From assembly GCF_001441615.1 (NCBI RefSeq), contig NZ_LAXJ01000025.1, positions 16,488 to 80,487 on the forward strand: a stretch of 64,000 nt of DNA. The letters are read 5' to 3'. The notes beneath the pieces were generated by a model. The model searched no databases, was not told the origin of the DNA, and saw only the letters and a list, made by a program, of their open reading frames with translations. Source of the DNA: Roseovarius atlanticus (GTDB lineage Bacteria; Pseudomonadota; Alphaproteobacteria; Rhodobacterales; Rhodobacteraceae). The translations under genes and the position numbers were made by a program. This document shows positions 25,027 to 33,411 of this stretch, piece by piece; position 1 is the first letter of the stretch; every line of letters begins with the position of its first letter.

Positions 25027-25923
25027 ATGTCATTCCGCGCGCATATTCTCGGCGCTGCGGCCGGGGGCGGCCTGCCCCAGTGGAATTGCGGTTGTGACAA
25101 CTGCAATCTCGCACGTTCAGGCGACATTCCCTCACAGACACAATCGTCCCTCGCAGTCACCGGAAACGGTGTCGATTGGGCCATTCTGAACGCATCGCCC
25201 GACATACGCGACCAGCTGTCGAACACAGCGGCCCTCCATCCGACGGACCTACGCAAGCTGCCGCTGACCTCCGTCTTGGTGACCAACGGCGATATCGACC
25301 ACGTCGCCGGCTTGCTGACCCTGCGCGAAATGCAGCCGTTTACCCTCTTCGCCACCAAGGGAATACACGAAGTTCTGGCCGCAAATCCCATTTTTGACGC
25401 CCTGCATGCCCAGGTCGTCACTCGCACCAACATCGCCCTCGATGAACCGTTCGAACTGGCCCCCGACCTGACCGCGACGCTTTTCGCTGTGCCCGGCAAG
25501 GTCCCGCTCTACATGGAGAGCGAGACGGTCGAAACCGACCTGATGGGCGAACAGACCGTGGGCGTCGTGCTGGAAAACGGCGACACGACGGCCTTCTACA
25601 TCCCCGGCTGCGCGCGGCTCAACGACGATCTGCGCGACCGCCTGCACGGCGCCGACATGGTCTTTTTCGACGGCACGCTCTGGCGCGACGACGAAATGGT
25701 CCGCGCGGGCCTCGGCAAGAAGACGGGCAAACGCATGGGCCACATGTCCATGTCCGGCCCCGACGGCTCCATCGCCGCCTTCGCGGGCATCGACATCGGC
25801 AAGAAGGTCTTCGTGCACATGAACAACACCAACCCGGTCCTGCGCCCCGATTCGGCGGAAAAAGCCGAGGCCGAAGCAGCGGGCTGGATCATCGGACAGG
25901 ACGGAATGGAGATCACCCCATGA
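25027..25923 (+). CDS. pqqB: PQQ biosynthesis protein PqqB
   Basis: A 298-residue protein of the metallo-beta-lactamase fold that acts in PQQ synthesis, probably hydroxylating the cross-linked Glu-Tyr intermediate. Visible family features are LGAAAGGGLPQWNCGCDNC (a cysteine-rich start), QSSLAVTGNGVDWAILNASPDIRDQ in parts, TNGDIDHVAGLL, VFFDGTLWRDDEM and GHMSMSGPDGS. The stop overlaps the pqqC start by four bases (ATGA). Confidence 0.95.
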   Translation: MSFRAHILGAAAGGGLPQWNCGCDNCNLARSGDIPSQTQSSLAVTGNGVDWAILNASPDIRDQLSNTAALHPTDLRKLPLTSVLVTNGDIDHVAGLLTLREMQPFTLFATKGIHEVLAANPIFDALHAQVVTRTNIALDEPFELAPDLTATLFAVPGKVPLYMESETVETDLMGEQTVGVVLENGDTTAFYIPGCARLNDDLRDRLHGADMVFFDGTLWRDDEMVRAGLGKKTGKRMGHMSMSGPDGSIAAFAGIDIGKKVFVHMNNTNPVLRPDSAEKAEAEAAGWIIGQDGMEITP

Positions 25924-26669
25924 CGCAAAGCCGCGAAGAATTCGAAGCTCGCCTGCGCAAGATCGGCGCCGAGAGGTATCACGATCTGCACCCGTTCCAC
26001 GATCGCCTGCATGGCGGCGACTGCACGCCCGACCAGGTCCGTGCTTGGGTGCTGAACCGCTACTATTACCAGCACACCATTCCCATGAAGGACGCCGCCT
26101 TCATGAGCCGCGTCGAGGATCCCGACCTGCGCCGCGCGTGGCGTAGCCGAATCGAGGATCACGACGGCACGGCCGAGAACGAAGGCGGCATCAAGCGCTG
26201 GCTGCGACTGGCCGAGGCCGTGGGCCTCGACCCGGCTTACGTCGCCTCCCGCGAGGGCGTGCTGCCAGCGACGAAATTCGCCTGCGACGCCTATGTCCGC
26301 TTCGTCCGCGACAAGACCCTGCTGGAGGCCGTCGCCTCGTCCCTAACCGAGCTGTTCGCGCCCAAGATCCACGCCAACCGGATCGAGGGTCTGTTGAAGA
26401 ACTACGACTTCGCCGACGACAGCTCGCTCAGCTACTTCAAGACGAGGCTCAAGGAAGCGCCCAAGGACGTCGCCTTCGGCCTCGCCTGGGTGCTCGACCA
26501 CGCCGATACGCAGGAAAAGCAGGACGCCGCCGCCAACGCGCTCATCTTCAAGACGGACGTGCTCTGGTCCCAGCTTGATGCGCTCTGGAGCGCCTATGTC
26601 GAACCCGCCCGCATCCCGCCCGGCGGCTGGCAACCGGGCGAAGGGCTGCTGCTCGAAAGGGCCTCCTGA
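25920..26669 (+). CDS. pqqC: Pyrroloquinoline-quinone synthase PqqC
   Basis: A 249-residue oxygen-activating, cofactor-free oxidase for the last ring closure and eight-electron oxidation to PQQ. Conserved regions seen are YHDLHPFHDRLHGGDCT, WVLNRYYYQHTIPMKDAAF, RIEDHDGT, SSLTELFAPKIHANRIEG and WVLDHADT. Start ATG 25920 overlaps pqqB and its TGA shares a base with the pqqD start, consistent with tight coupling. Confidence 0.95.
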   Translation: MTQSREEFEARLRKIGAERYHDLHPFHDRLHGGDCTPDQVRAWVLNRYYYQHTIPMKDAAFMSRVEDPDLRRAWRSRIEDHDGTAENEGGIKRWLRLAEAVGLDPAYVASREGVLPATKFACDAYVRFVRDKTLLEAVASSLTELFAPKIHANRIEGLLKNYDFADDSSLSYFKTRLKEAPKDVAFGLAWVLDHADTQEKQDAAANALIFKTDVLWSQLDALWSAYVEPARIPPGGWQPGEGLLLERAS

Positions 26670-26944
26670 TGATCGCCACCGACATTCCCTCCCTGCCCCG
26701 CGGCGTGCGCCTGCATTTCGACAAGGTGCGCGATACGTGGGTCCTTCTCGCGCCCGAACGCGCCATCACCCTCGACCAGATCGGTCACGCCATCCTGACC
26801 GAGGTCGACGGACAACGCAGCTTCGGCGAGATCACGCAGGCCCTGTCGGACAAGTACAACGCCCCGGTCGAGCAGATCACCGAGGATAGCAACGGCTTCC
26901 TTACGGCCCTGCGCGACCGCAGATTCCTGGACGTAGCGCAATGA
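26669..26944 (+). CDS. pqqD: PQQ peptide chaperone PqqD
   Basis: A 91-residue RiPP recognition element that binds PqqA and presents it to PqqE. The typical order is present: LPRGVRLHFDKVRDTWVLLAPERAI in pieces, GHAILTEVDGQRSFGEI and LSDKYNAPVEQI. It sits between pqqC and pqqE with overlapping start and stop codons; in some species it is fused to PqqE or PqqC, here it is separate. Confidence 0.93.
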   Translation: MIATDIPSLPRGVRLHFDKVRDTWVLLAPERAITLDQIGHAILTEVDGQRSFGEITQALSDKYNAPVEQITEDSNGFLTALRDRRFLDVAQ

Positions 26945-28050
26945 AAATACCCGCCCCCATCGCCATGCTGGCCGAGCTGACGCACCGCTGTCCGCTCTCC
27001 TGCCCCTATTGTTCCAACCCCGTGGAACTGGCCCGGCAGGACAGCGAGCTTGATACCGAAACCTGGGTCCGAGTCTTCGACGAGGCCGCTAAGCTTGGCG
27101 TGCTGCAACTCCACCTCTCGGGCGGCGAGCCCGCCTCCCGCCGCGACCTCGTTCCGCTTGTACAGGCCGCCCGCGACGCCGGCCTCTATACCAACCTCAT
27201 CACCTCCGGCATCGGCCTGACCGAGCGTCGGCTGAAAGAACTGGACGAGGCCGGCCTCGACCACATCCAGCTCTCGTTGCAAGGCACCACGCCCGAAATG
27301 GCCGACGAGATCGGCGGCTATAATGGCGGCTACAAGCGCAAGATGCAGGTGGCCGAGTGGATCGGCCAGATCGGCTTTCCGCTCACGCTCAACGCCGTCC
27401 TGCACCGGCGCAACCTGCACCAACTGCCCCGGGCCATCGAAATGGCGCAGGAAATGGGCGCCCGCCGGATCGAGGTCGCCACCGTGCAATTCCACGGCTG
27501 GGCTTTGAAGAATCTCGACACCCTCATGCCGACCCGCGAACAGGCCCGCGAGGCGACCCGCATCGTGGCCGAATCCCGTGCCGCGCTCAAAGGCAAGCTG
27601 GTGATCGACTACGTGCCCGCGGATTATCACGACGACTACCCCAAGCGCTGCATGGGCGGCTGGGGCAGCACGGGCCTCAACGTCGCCCCCGACGGCCAAG
27701 TCCTGCCCTGCCACGCCGCGCAATCCATCCCGCAACTGGAATTCGAGACCGTCCGCGACAAGCCGCTCGACGACATCTGGTACAACAGCGCCGCCTTCAA
27801 CGCCTATCGTGGCACCGACTGGATGCAGGAACCCTGCAAATCCTGCGACCGCAAGCTGGTGGATTTCGGCGGCTGCCGGTGCCAGGCCATGGCCATCGTC
27901 GGCGACCCCGCCGCGACCGACCCGGTCTGCATCAAGTCCCCCCATCACGGGGCGCTTCAGGCACAAGCCGACACCCACGCGTCCAACACCGACGCGCCGC
28001 TGGTCTATCGCACGATGCCCGGCAAGAAAGAGGTCGAACCGACCAGCTGA
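26941..28050 (+). CDS. pqqE: PqqA peptide cyclase, radical SAM enzyme PqqE
   Basis: This 369-residue enzyme forms the first carbon-carbon bond between Glu and Tyr of PqqA. The SAM cluster motif is CPLSCPYC (Cys17, Cys21, Cys24), followed by LHLSGGEPASRRDL. The C-terminal SPASM region has cysteines in KRCMGGWGS, VLPCHAA, EPCKSCDRK and GGCRCQA for auxiliary clusters. The gene overlaps pqqD by four bases and ends the pqq operon, eight bases from the convergent gene at 28058. Confidence 0.95.
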   Translation: MKIPAPIAMLAELTHRCPLSCPYCSNPVELARQDSELDTETWVRVFDEAAKLGVLQLHLSGGEPASRRDLVPLVQAARDAGLYTNLITSGIGLTERRLKELDEAGLDHIQLSLQGTTPEMADEIGGYNGGYKRKMQVAEWIGQIGFPLTLNAVLHRRNLHQLPRAIEMAQEMGARRIEVATVQFHGWALKNLDTLMPTREQAREATRIVAESRAALKGKLVIDYVPADYHDDYPKRCMGGWGSTGLNVAPDGQVLPCHAAQSIPQLEFETVRDKPLDDIWYNSAAFNAYRGTDWMQEPCKSCDRKLVDFGGCRCQAMAIVGDPAATDPVCIKSPHHGALQAQADTHASNTDAPLVYRTMPGKKEVEPTS

Positions 28051-28057
28051 GGTAGTT

Positions 28058-28405
28058 TCAGAAACAGACGATCTCGGCCTCGGCCTGCGCCCGGCGCAAC
28101 TCTGCCACCAGGTTCGCCGCGGCAGCCGAGCTGTTGAACACCGCCATGCGCTCGCCACCGACCCGGCGCATCGACAAAACCGTCTCGGCCTCCAGATACT
28201 CCTCGTATGACAGGATCTGCGCCACCTCGTCGACGGAGCACGAGCATTTCTGCAACATCTCGCGCGTGGTGCCGTTCGTGGACATGCAGGCAAAAACGTA
28301 ATCCGCCCGCGCCGCCGTCGGGAAATCGTTCAGACGCTCGGCGGCGGTCTGGCCCAGCGCGACGCCCGGCAGCGCAATCAGCATCGACGCAAGCAGGCTC
28401 TTCAT
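28058..28405 (-). CDS. Small secreted protein of unknown function next to pqqE
   Basis: A 115-residue protein with a signal peptide (MKSLLASMLIALPGVALGQ). The mature part is helical and holds four cysteines, at VFACMST, QKCSCSVDEVAQ and the last-but-one residue (IVCF). I recognise no family. It overlaps the 5' neighbour at 28402 by four bases and is the last gene of the minus-strand regulatory set that starts at 33261, so it is probably expressed with the sensor genes. Confidence 0.7.
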   Translation of the reverse strand: MKSLLASMLIALPGVALGQTAAERLNDFPTAARADYVFACMSTNGTTREMLQKCSCSVDEVAQILSYEEYLEAETVLSMRRVGGERMAVFNSSAAAANLVAELRRAQAEAEIVCF

Positions 28406-29076
28406 TGCGTCACCTCCTCCAGCGTCTCGAACGTCACTTCCGAGCGATAGCCGGCGCTACCCTCCGGCCCCGGCGCCTCGGCCACGAGATTCAGGTACCA
28501 GCCCGGCACGTCCTCGGACATCGTAACCGTCAGCTTGAGGTCGCCAAAGCCGCGCATCTGGGCGCGGTTCGGGTCCTCGGCGAAGGGCTGCATCGTCACA
28601 GTCTGCGTTTGAACTGTCTGCCCGTCAAACTCGGCCTCGCCCATCGTCACCTCGTTGGGCTGCACCAGCGCCTCCTTCACCCGGTTGCGGATGTAGAACT
28701 TGCTGCCGCCCGCGCTCTCGGCCATGTCGCGCACCGTGGACTCGTAGAAGAACATGATCATCGGATTGCCCACGCTGGCCGGGAACTGCCCCAGCTTGCG
28801 GTACTTCTCGCCCTGCCGCAGTTCCAGCACCGCCAGCGGGCTTTCGCCCTCGCCCACGGTCAGCGCAACCTTGCCGCTGTCACGCTCCGCCGCATCCGGC
28901 GCCAGCGCGTTGCTGACCTGCCGCTCATAGACCAGCGACTGGTCCCGCGACACGTCATCCAGCGTGCCATTGCGGAACAACAGGTCATAGGTTTCCTGCC
29001 CGCTGAGCGGCGCAGCCATGGCGGCGGCACAGCTTAAGGCGACGCCGACCAGAAAGCTCGTCACGCGCATCATCAT
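28402..29076 (-). CDS. Secreted protein of unknown function in the sensor-kinase operon
   Basis: A 224-residue protein with a signal peptide (MMMRVTSFLVGVALSCAAAMA). The mature part is beta-rich: ETYDLLFRNGTLDDVSRDQSLVYER, VALTVGEGESPLAVLELRQG, PMIMFFYESTVRDMAE and LKLTVTMSEDVPGWYLNLVAEA in pieces. ATG 29076 is chosen, about eight bases after GGAGGAG; TTG 29082 is too close to it. I recognise no domain. It may be the periplasmic sensing or output partner of the adjacent soluble kinase, which is inference from position. Confidence 0.7.
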   Translation of the reverse strand: MMMRVTSFLVGVALSCAAAMAAPLSGQETYDLLFRNGTLDDVSRDQSLVYERQVSNALAPDAAERDSGKVALTVGEGESPLAVLELRQGEKYRKLGQFPASVGNPMIMFFYESTVRDMAESAGGSKFYIRNRVKEALVQPNEVTMGEAEFDGQTVQTQTVTMQPFAEDPNRAQMRGFGDLKLTVTMSEDVPGWYLNLVAEAPGPEGSAGYRSEVTFETLEEVTQ

Positions 29077-29091
29077 GCTCAAATCTCCTCC

Positions 29092-31386
29092 CTATTCAGG
29101 CCAGACACTAAAGGCTCCGGCGGCGCTGTCACCGGCCACTTTCGTATCACCCCGCGCCTCGGCATCCCCTTGCTGACCGATCTTCCACGCCATCAACGGC
29201 CGCAGCCGGTTCAGCTTGACCGGCTTGTAGATCACCGAGATGTCATAGGTCAGCCCCGCCGCCCGCACCCTCGGGCTGCGATCGGCGGTGATCAGGATCG
29301 CCGGCACATGAACCTTGGTCAGCTTGCGCACCTTTGCGATGGCATCAACCCCGGTGTCGCCGTTGTCCAGCGTGTAATCGGCCAGGATGATATCGGGCGC
29401 CATGCCCATGTCCTCGACGCAGGTCAGCGCCTCGTCGATCGACCGGCAGGCCAGCACGTCGGCGCCCCATTGTTCCAGCCGCTTGGTGGTGCCGAACAGA
29501 ACGTCGTCGTCGTTCTCGATCAGCAGAACGATCTGGTTCTCCAGAAGGTCGTCGGCATTCGACGCAAGGCTCAGGGGTTCGTTCACCGCCTGCGCATCCG
29601 CCACCGTCTCCAGCTCGATGCGAAACACCGACCCCACGCCGGGCTTCGACTTCACCGACAGCTTGTGACCCAGCAGGCGACAGGCCCGCTCCACCACCGA
29701 CAGGCCCAGCCCCACGCCCGCGGCCAGCTTCTCGCCATCGGCGCGGGCGAACTCCTCGAACACCCGCTGCTGGTCACGTTTCGGAATGCCGATGCCGGTG
29801 TCCCAGACCTCCAGCACCACGCGCCCCTTGCGGCGGCGGCACCCGACCAGGACGCGGCCCCCCGGCTGGGTATACTGGATCGCGTTCACCACCAGGTTCT
29901 GGATCGACCGCAACAGGTATACCGGGTCCGACCGCACCAGCACCGAACAGGGCACCATCTTCAGGCTCACGTTCTTCTGCTCGGCCACCAGGCTCTGATC
30001 GGCATGGATCGAGTTCATCATCGAGGTCAGGTTCACCACCAGCGGGGACACCGTGTCGGGCGCCGCACTTTCCAGCCGCGAGATGTCCAAGAGCAGGTGC
30101 AGCAGTTGCTCGGTCGACCGGAACGATCCTTCCAGCCGCTCTACCATGCCATGCATGTCGGTGCCGCGCGACGTCTCCAGCAGGGTCGAGATCAACAGCT
30201 TGGCGGCATTGATCGGCTGCAACAGGTCGTGGCTGGCGGCGGCCAGGAAACGCGTCTTCGACGACACCGCCTTTTCCGCCTTGTCCTTGGCCTCACGCAA
30301 CGCCTCCTCGACCCGCGCCTTCTTTTCGTATTCTTCCGTCAGCTTCTCGTTCGCGCGGGTCAGCTCGGCGGTGCGCTCCATCACCCGGCGTTCCAGCGTT
30401 TCGGTCGCGCGCGCCTCCAGCGTCACGTCCTCGACCTCCACTAGGTAGCCGCTGTCGGGCATCTCGTGCATGTGCAGTTCCAGCACGCGCTCGGGCCCCA
30501 GCCGCACGCGCTGCCGGAACGCGCCTTCGGTCACCAGCTTGCGATAGATCGCCTCGATGTTGACGGCATCGCCCTCGACCGCCAGCCCGTTGGCGAACAG
30601 ATACTCCACCAGCGCCGTCACCGGCTCGCCTTGCGCGACATAGGACGCGGGCAGTCCCAGCAATTCGCGGAACTGGCCGTTATGCATCAGAACCTTGCCC
30701 CGCGACGAAAACGTGCACACCCCCGACGTCAGCGTCTGGAACACCGCCTTCAGGTAGTCCTCCTGCCGGTCGATCAGGCTTTCCTTCTCCGACCTGTTGC
30801 GCCGCACGAAATCGGTGATCTCGGTCAACAGCAGCACGACGTTGTCGCCCGACGTGTGCTGCGCGCTCAGCTGGAACCAGCGGTCGTCGGCCATCTCGAT
30901 CATGACCGAGGTAATCACCCCCTCGTCGCGCCGCTTCTCCAGCGTGGTGGGCAGGGTGGCCAGGTTGCGGTCGGCCGAGCGGAAGAACTTACTCGACACC
31001 AGCCGCGCAAAGAACCGGCCAATCGAAAGCCCCGTGTCGATCTTGTTCGAGATATCGGGGAAAAGCTGCAAAAACAGGTGGTTGCACAGCTCTAGCTTGC
31101 CGTCGATGAACAGCGCAAAGCCCCCCTCCATCGACGACAGCGCCGCCACCAGGCTCTTGCGCATCCGCTCCTGCTCGCCGCGGACCGTCTCCAGTTCCGA
31201 CACCGCGCGCGCCAGGTCGCGGCCCTGCGCCTGCATCTTTTCCTGCAACTCGATGGCCGACTGGAACGCGCGAAACGCCGAGGGGCGGACATCGTCCTGC
31301 CGGTTCGCCCGCCGCATCAGCGCGTCGATGATCCGCGCCTGCCGTTCGACCTGCACATCCAGCGGCTCGTCGGGGTTCACCAGCAT
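29092..31386 (-). CDS. PAS-domain hybrid sensor histidine kinase with C-terminal receiver
   Basis: A 764-residue kinase with no membrane segment. It has an N-terminal coiled coil (~40-80), two PAS-like domains (~80-195 and ~210-325), a linker coiled coil and a DHp domain with AAASHDLLQPINAAK (His386). The ATPase domain follows (VVNAIQYTQPGG, WDTGIGI, GVGLGLSVVERA), then a receiver with DDD and the acceptor Asp in ILADYTLDN. It resembles the NahK/ErcS' kinases of alcohol-oxidation control in Pseudomonas. The start overlaps the FIST gene stop by one base. With the FIST protein and LuxR-type regulator it forms a second signalling set for the PQQ system. Confidence 0.88.
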   Translation of the reverse strand: MLVNPDEPLDVQVERQARIIDALMRRANRQDDVRPSAFRAFQSAIELQEKMQAQGRDLARAVSELETVRGEQERMRKSLVAALSSMEGGFALFIDGKLELCNHLFLQLFPDISNKIDTGLSIGRFFARLVSSKFFRSADRNLATLPTTLEKRRDEGVITSVMIEMADDRWFQLSAQHTSGDNVVLLLTEITDFVRRNRSEKESLIDRQEDYLKAVFQTLTSGVCTFSSRGKVLMHNGQFRELLGLPASYVAQGEPVTALVEYLFANGLAVEGDAVNIEAIYRKLVTEGAFRQRVRLGPERVLELHMHEMPDSGYLVEVEDVTLEARATETLERRVMERTAELTRANEKLTEEYEKKARVEEALREAKDKAEKAVSSKTRFLAAASHDLLQPINAAKLLISTLLETSRGTDMHGMVERLEGSFRSTEQLLHLLLDISRLESAAPDTVSPLVVNLTSMMNSIHADQSLVAEQKNVSLKMVPCSVLVRSDPVYLLRSIQNLVVNAIQYTQPGGRVLVGCRRRKGRVVLEVWDTGIGIPKRDQQRVFEEFARADGEKLAAGVGLGLSVVERACRLLGHKLSVKSKPGVGSVFRIELETVADAQAVNEPLSLASNADDLLENQIVLLIENDDDVLFGTTKRLEQWGADVLACRSIDEALTCVEDMGMAPDIILADYTLDNGDTGVDAIAKVRKLTKVHVPAILITADRSPRVRAAGLTYDISVIYKPVKLNRLRPLMAWKIGQQGDAEARGDTKVAGDSAAGAFSVWPE

Positions 31387-32537
31387 CAGTTCAGCACCCG
31401 CGCTTCGGGCTTGAAGAACGCCACGCCCACGAAGGTCTGGTTCATGTGCAGGCCCGACTTCTGCTCACCATAGGTGTTGAACCCGATCACCCGGTGGGTG
31501 CGCAAAATGTCCGACACTTCCTTCGTCAATTGCTTGTGCTCGAATTCCAGCCGCCGCAGGAAACAGTCGAAACCCAGGATGAAATCGGGCGGCTGCCCCG
31601 CCGCATCGCGCGCCGACAACCCCTCGTGCAGCGCCTCCAGGCTGCCCTTGGCCTTGCCCAGCGTCAGAATCAGCCCGTCGTCGATCGCCGCCAGCAGCGA
31701 CAGCGCGCCGCCCGGTTTCGCATCGCTGATCGCGCGGGCGTAATGCGTCAGGTTGTGGCGCAGCATCATCGGGTTCTCGGCAAACACCTCCGGACTCAGC
31801 GCCTCGGGCGCACACCCCACCAGCCGGGCGTATTCCTCCGCCGCCGGTGCCCCGTTGATCTCATAGACCAGCCTGTCCTCGGCATCCGCCGAGGTGATGA
31901 CGATCTGCGCGCCCTCGGGCTGGAAATGGTCGAAGGCCACGCCCTGGAACTGCAAGTCGGTCTCGATCAGCAACAGCACGGCCGCCCCCGAATGCGCCTC
32001 GCCGTCATGCAGGACGTAGGTCCGCTCGAATTTCAGCCCGTCCCCCGCCGAGCCGCCGAAAATCGGCACGTCGCCCAGCACCGCGTCAAGGGTCGATACC
32101 AGCAGATCCTCCTGCTTGGACAGCCCGTCCGCCACGATCAGCGCAAACCGGTTCCAGCCTGCCGTGTGGCGGAACCGCTCGGCCTCTTTCTGCGCCCGCG
32201 CGGCAAAGGCCGTGGCATGATCCGGGCGCAGGTCCTGGAACAGCATCGAGGCGCAGCGGAAATTCTTGCGCGGAAAACCCAGCAGCAACAGCGCCTGGTC
32301 GTCATACCCGTCTGTCGTGATCTGCCCGGCCGAACTGCACCCGAACACCGGCACGCCGCGGAACTCTTGGGACAAAAGCGCGCTTGTCTCCTCGACGTCC
32401 AGGCTGTCGGGCAGAACGGCGAACACGAAACACAAGCCCCTGCCGCGCAGGCTCTCGGAGGCCTCGGCCACCGCAACGGCCGGGTCCTCGGCCCGCGAGT
32501 CCCCGATCACCACGAATTCTGGGGGGGCGGCCTTCAC
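31386..32537 (-). CDS. FIST N/C-domain sensory protein
   Basis: A 383-residue cytoplasmic protein of the FIST family (F-box and intracellular signal transduction). The N-domain runs from VFAVLPDSLDVEETSALL, VPVFGCSSAGQI and DVPIFGGSAGDGL; the C-domain has GFNTYGEQKSGLHMNQT, a typical end motif. FIST proteins are thought to bind small ligands and signal to kinases. GTG 32537 is preferred: it follows GGCGGGG and starts just after the regulator stop; a further upstream ATG would overlap the regulator. The neighbouring kinase lacks its own membrane sensor, so this protein may supply the signal. Confidence 0.85.
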   Translation of the reverse strand: MKAAPPEFVVIGDSRAEDPAVAVAEASESLRGRGLCFVFAVLPDSLDVEETSALLSQEFRGVPVFGCSSAGQITTDGYDDQALLLLGFPRKNFRCASMLFQDLRPDHATAFAARAQKEAERFRHTAGWNRFALIVADGLSKQEDLLVSTLDAVLGDVPIFGGSAGDGLKFERTYVLHDGEAHSGAAVLLLIETDLQFQGVAFDHFQPEGAQIVITSADAEDRLVYEINGAPAAEEYARLVGCAPEALSPEVFAENPMMLRHNLTHYARAISDAKPGGALSLLAAIDDGLILTLGKAKGSLEALHEGLSARDAAGQPPDFILGFDCFLRRLEFEHKQLTKEVSDILRTHRVIGFNTYGEQKSGLHMNQTFVGVAFFKPEARVLN

Positions 32538-32547
32538 GCGTCCCCGC

Positions 32548-33261
32548 CTAGTGTTGCAAAAAGGCGCGCGCCTCGGGTTCGGCATGGCGCGCCATCACCG
32601 ATTCCACGAACACCACCGCCTGGGTCCGGTTGCGCACGTCCAGCCGCCGCAAAAGCGCCGTGATATGCGCCTTCACCGTGGCCTCTGCCAGCGACAGCTC
32701 ATAGGCGATCTGCTTGTTGGGCTTGCCCGCGCAGATCAGCTTCAGGATATTGACCTGCTGCGGCGTCAGGATGCTCAGCTCCGGCGTGGTCTTGAACAGG
32801 TCGTCCTCGCACTCTTCCGCGGTCGCATTGGCATATTCGGCCGGGATGTATCGCCGCCCGGCGGCTATCTCCGACACCGCGAATTGCAGCGTCTTGGCCG
32901 AGGCGTCCTTTTGCAGAAATCCCATCGCACCCGACCGCAAAAGCGTGTGCACCAGCTCGCTCGATGCCAGCGACGAGATCACCAGCACCCGCGCCTCGGG
33001 CACCCGCTCGCGCAGCTTTTCAAACCCCGACACTCCGGTCACATCCGGCAGCTTCAGATCGAACATCACCAGATCGGGCCGAAACCCCTCGTCCAGCAGG
33101 TCGAAACACGCGCGAAGGCTGCCCGCCTTGCGAATACTGCATTCGGAAAATCCCAGCGACAGCGCCGTTTCCAGCGCATCGCTGTAAAGCGGATGGTCGT
33201 CCACGATCATCACCGACGACACAGGCTGCGCGGGTGCGCATTCGGGTCTTGCTGCCAACAT
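32548..33261 (-). CDS. NarL/FixJ (LuxR-type) response regulator
   Basis: A 237-residue regulator. The receiver has VMIVDDHPLY, acceptor Asp in VMFDLKLPDVTG, and KDAS at the switch lysine. The LuxR helix-turn-helix reads LTPQQVNILKLICAGKPNKQIAYELSLAEATVKAHITALLRRL in contiguous order. ATG 33261 has GGGAGGATC upstream. It is first in the operon with the FIST protein and hybrid kinase. ErdR/AgmR of Pseudomonas and FlhR of Paracoccus are functional analogues for alcohol or formaldehyde oxidation genes; homology at that level was not tested. Confidence 0.9.
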   Translation of the reverse strand: MLAARPECAPAQPVSSVMIVDDHPLYSDALETALSLGFSECSIRKAGSLRACFDLLDEGFRPDLVMFDLKLPDVTGVSGFEKLRERVPEARVLVISSLASSELVHTLLRSGAMGFLQKDASAKTLQFAVSEIAAGRRYIPAEYANATAEECEDDLFKTTPELSILTPQQVNILKLICAGKPNKQIAYELSLAEATVKAHITALLRRLDVRNRTQAVVFVESVMARHAEPEARAFLQH

Positions 33262-33411
33262 GCCGATCCTCCCAAATCGAAACGTAGCACCAAATCGGGA
33301 ATGATCAACCGTTTGGCGCGGGCTTTGCGGAACCGGCAAGGCTCGGCCAATGGCCTGGCGGGCACCTCCGCCGCAAAACCCACACTCACAGACCGAGGCA
33401 GACTTGTGCAA

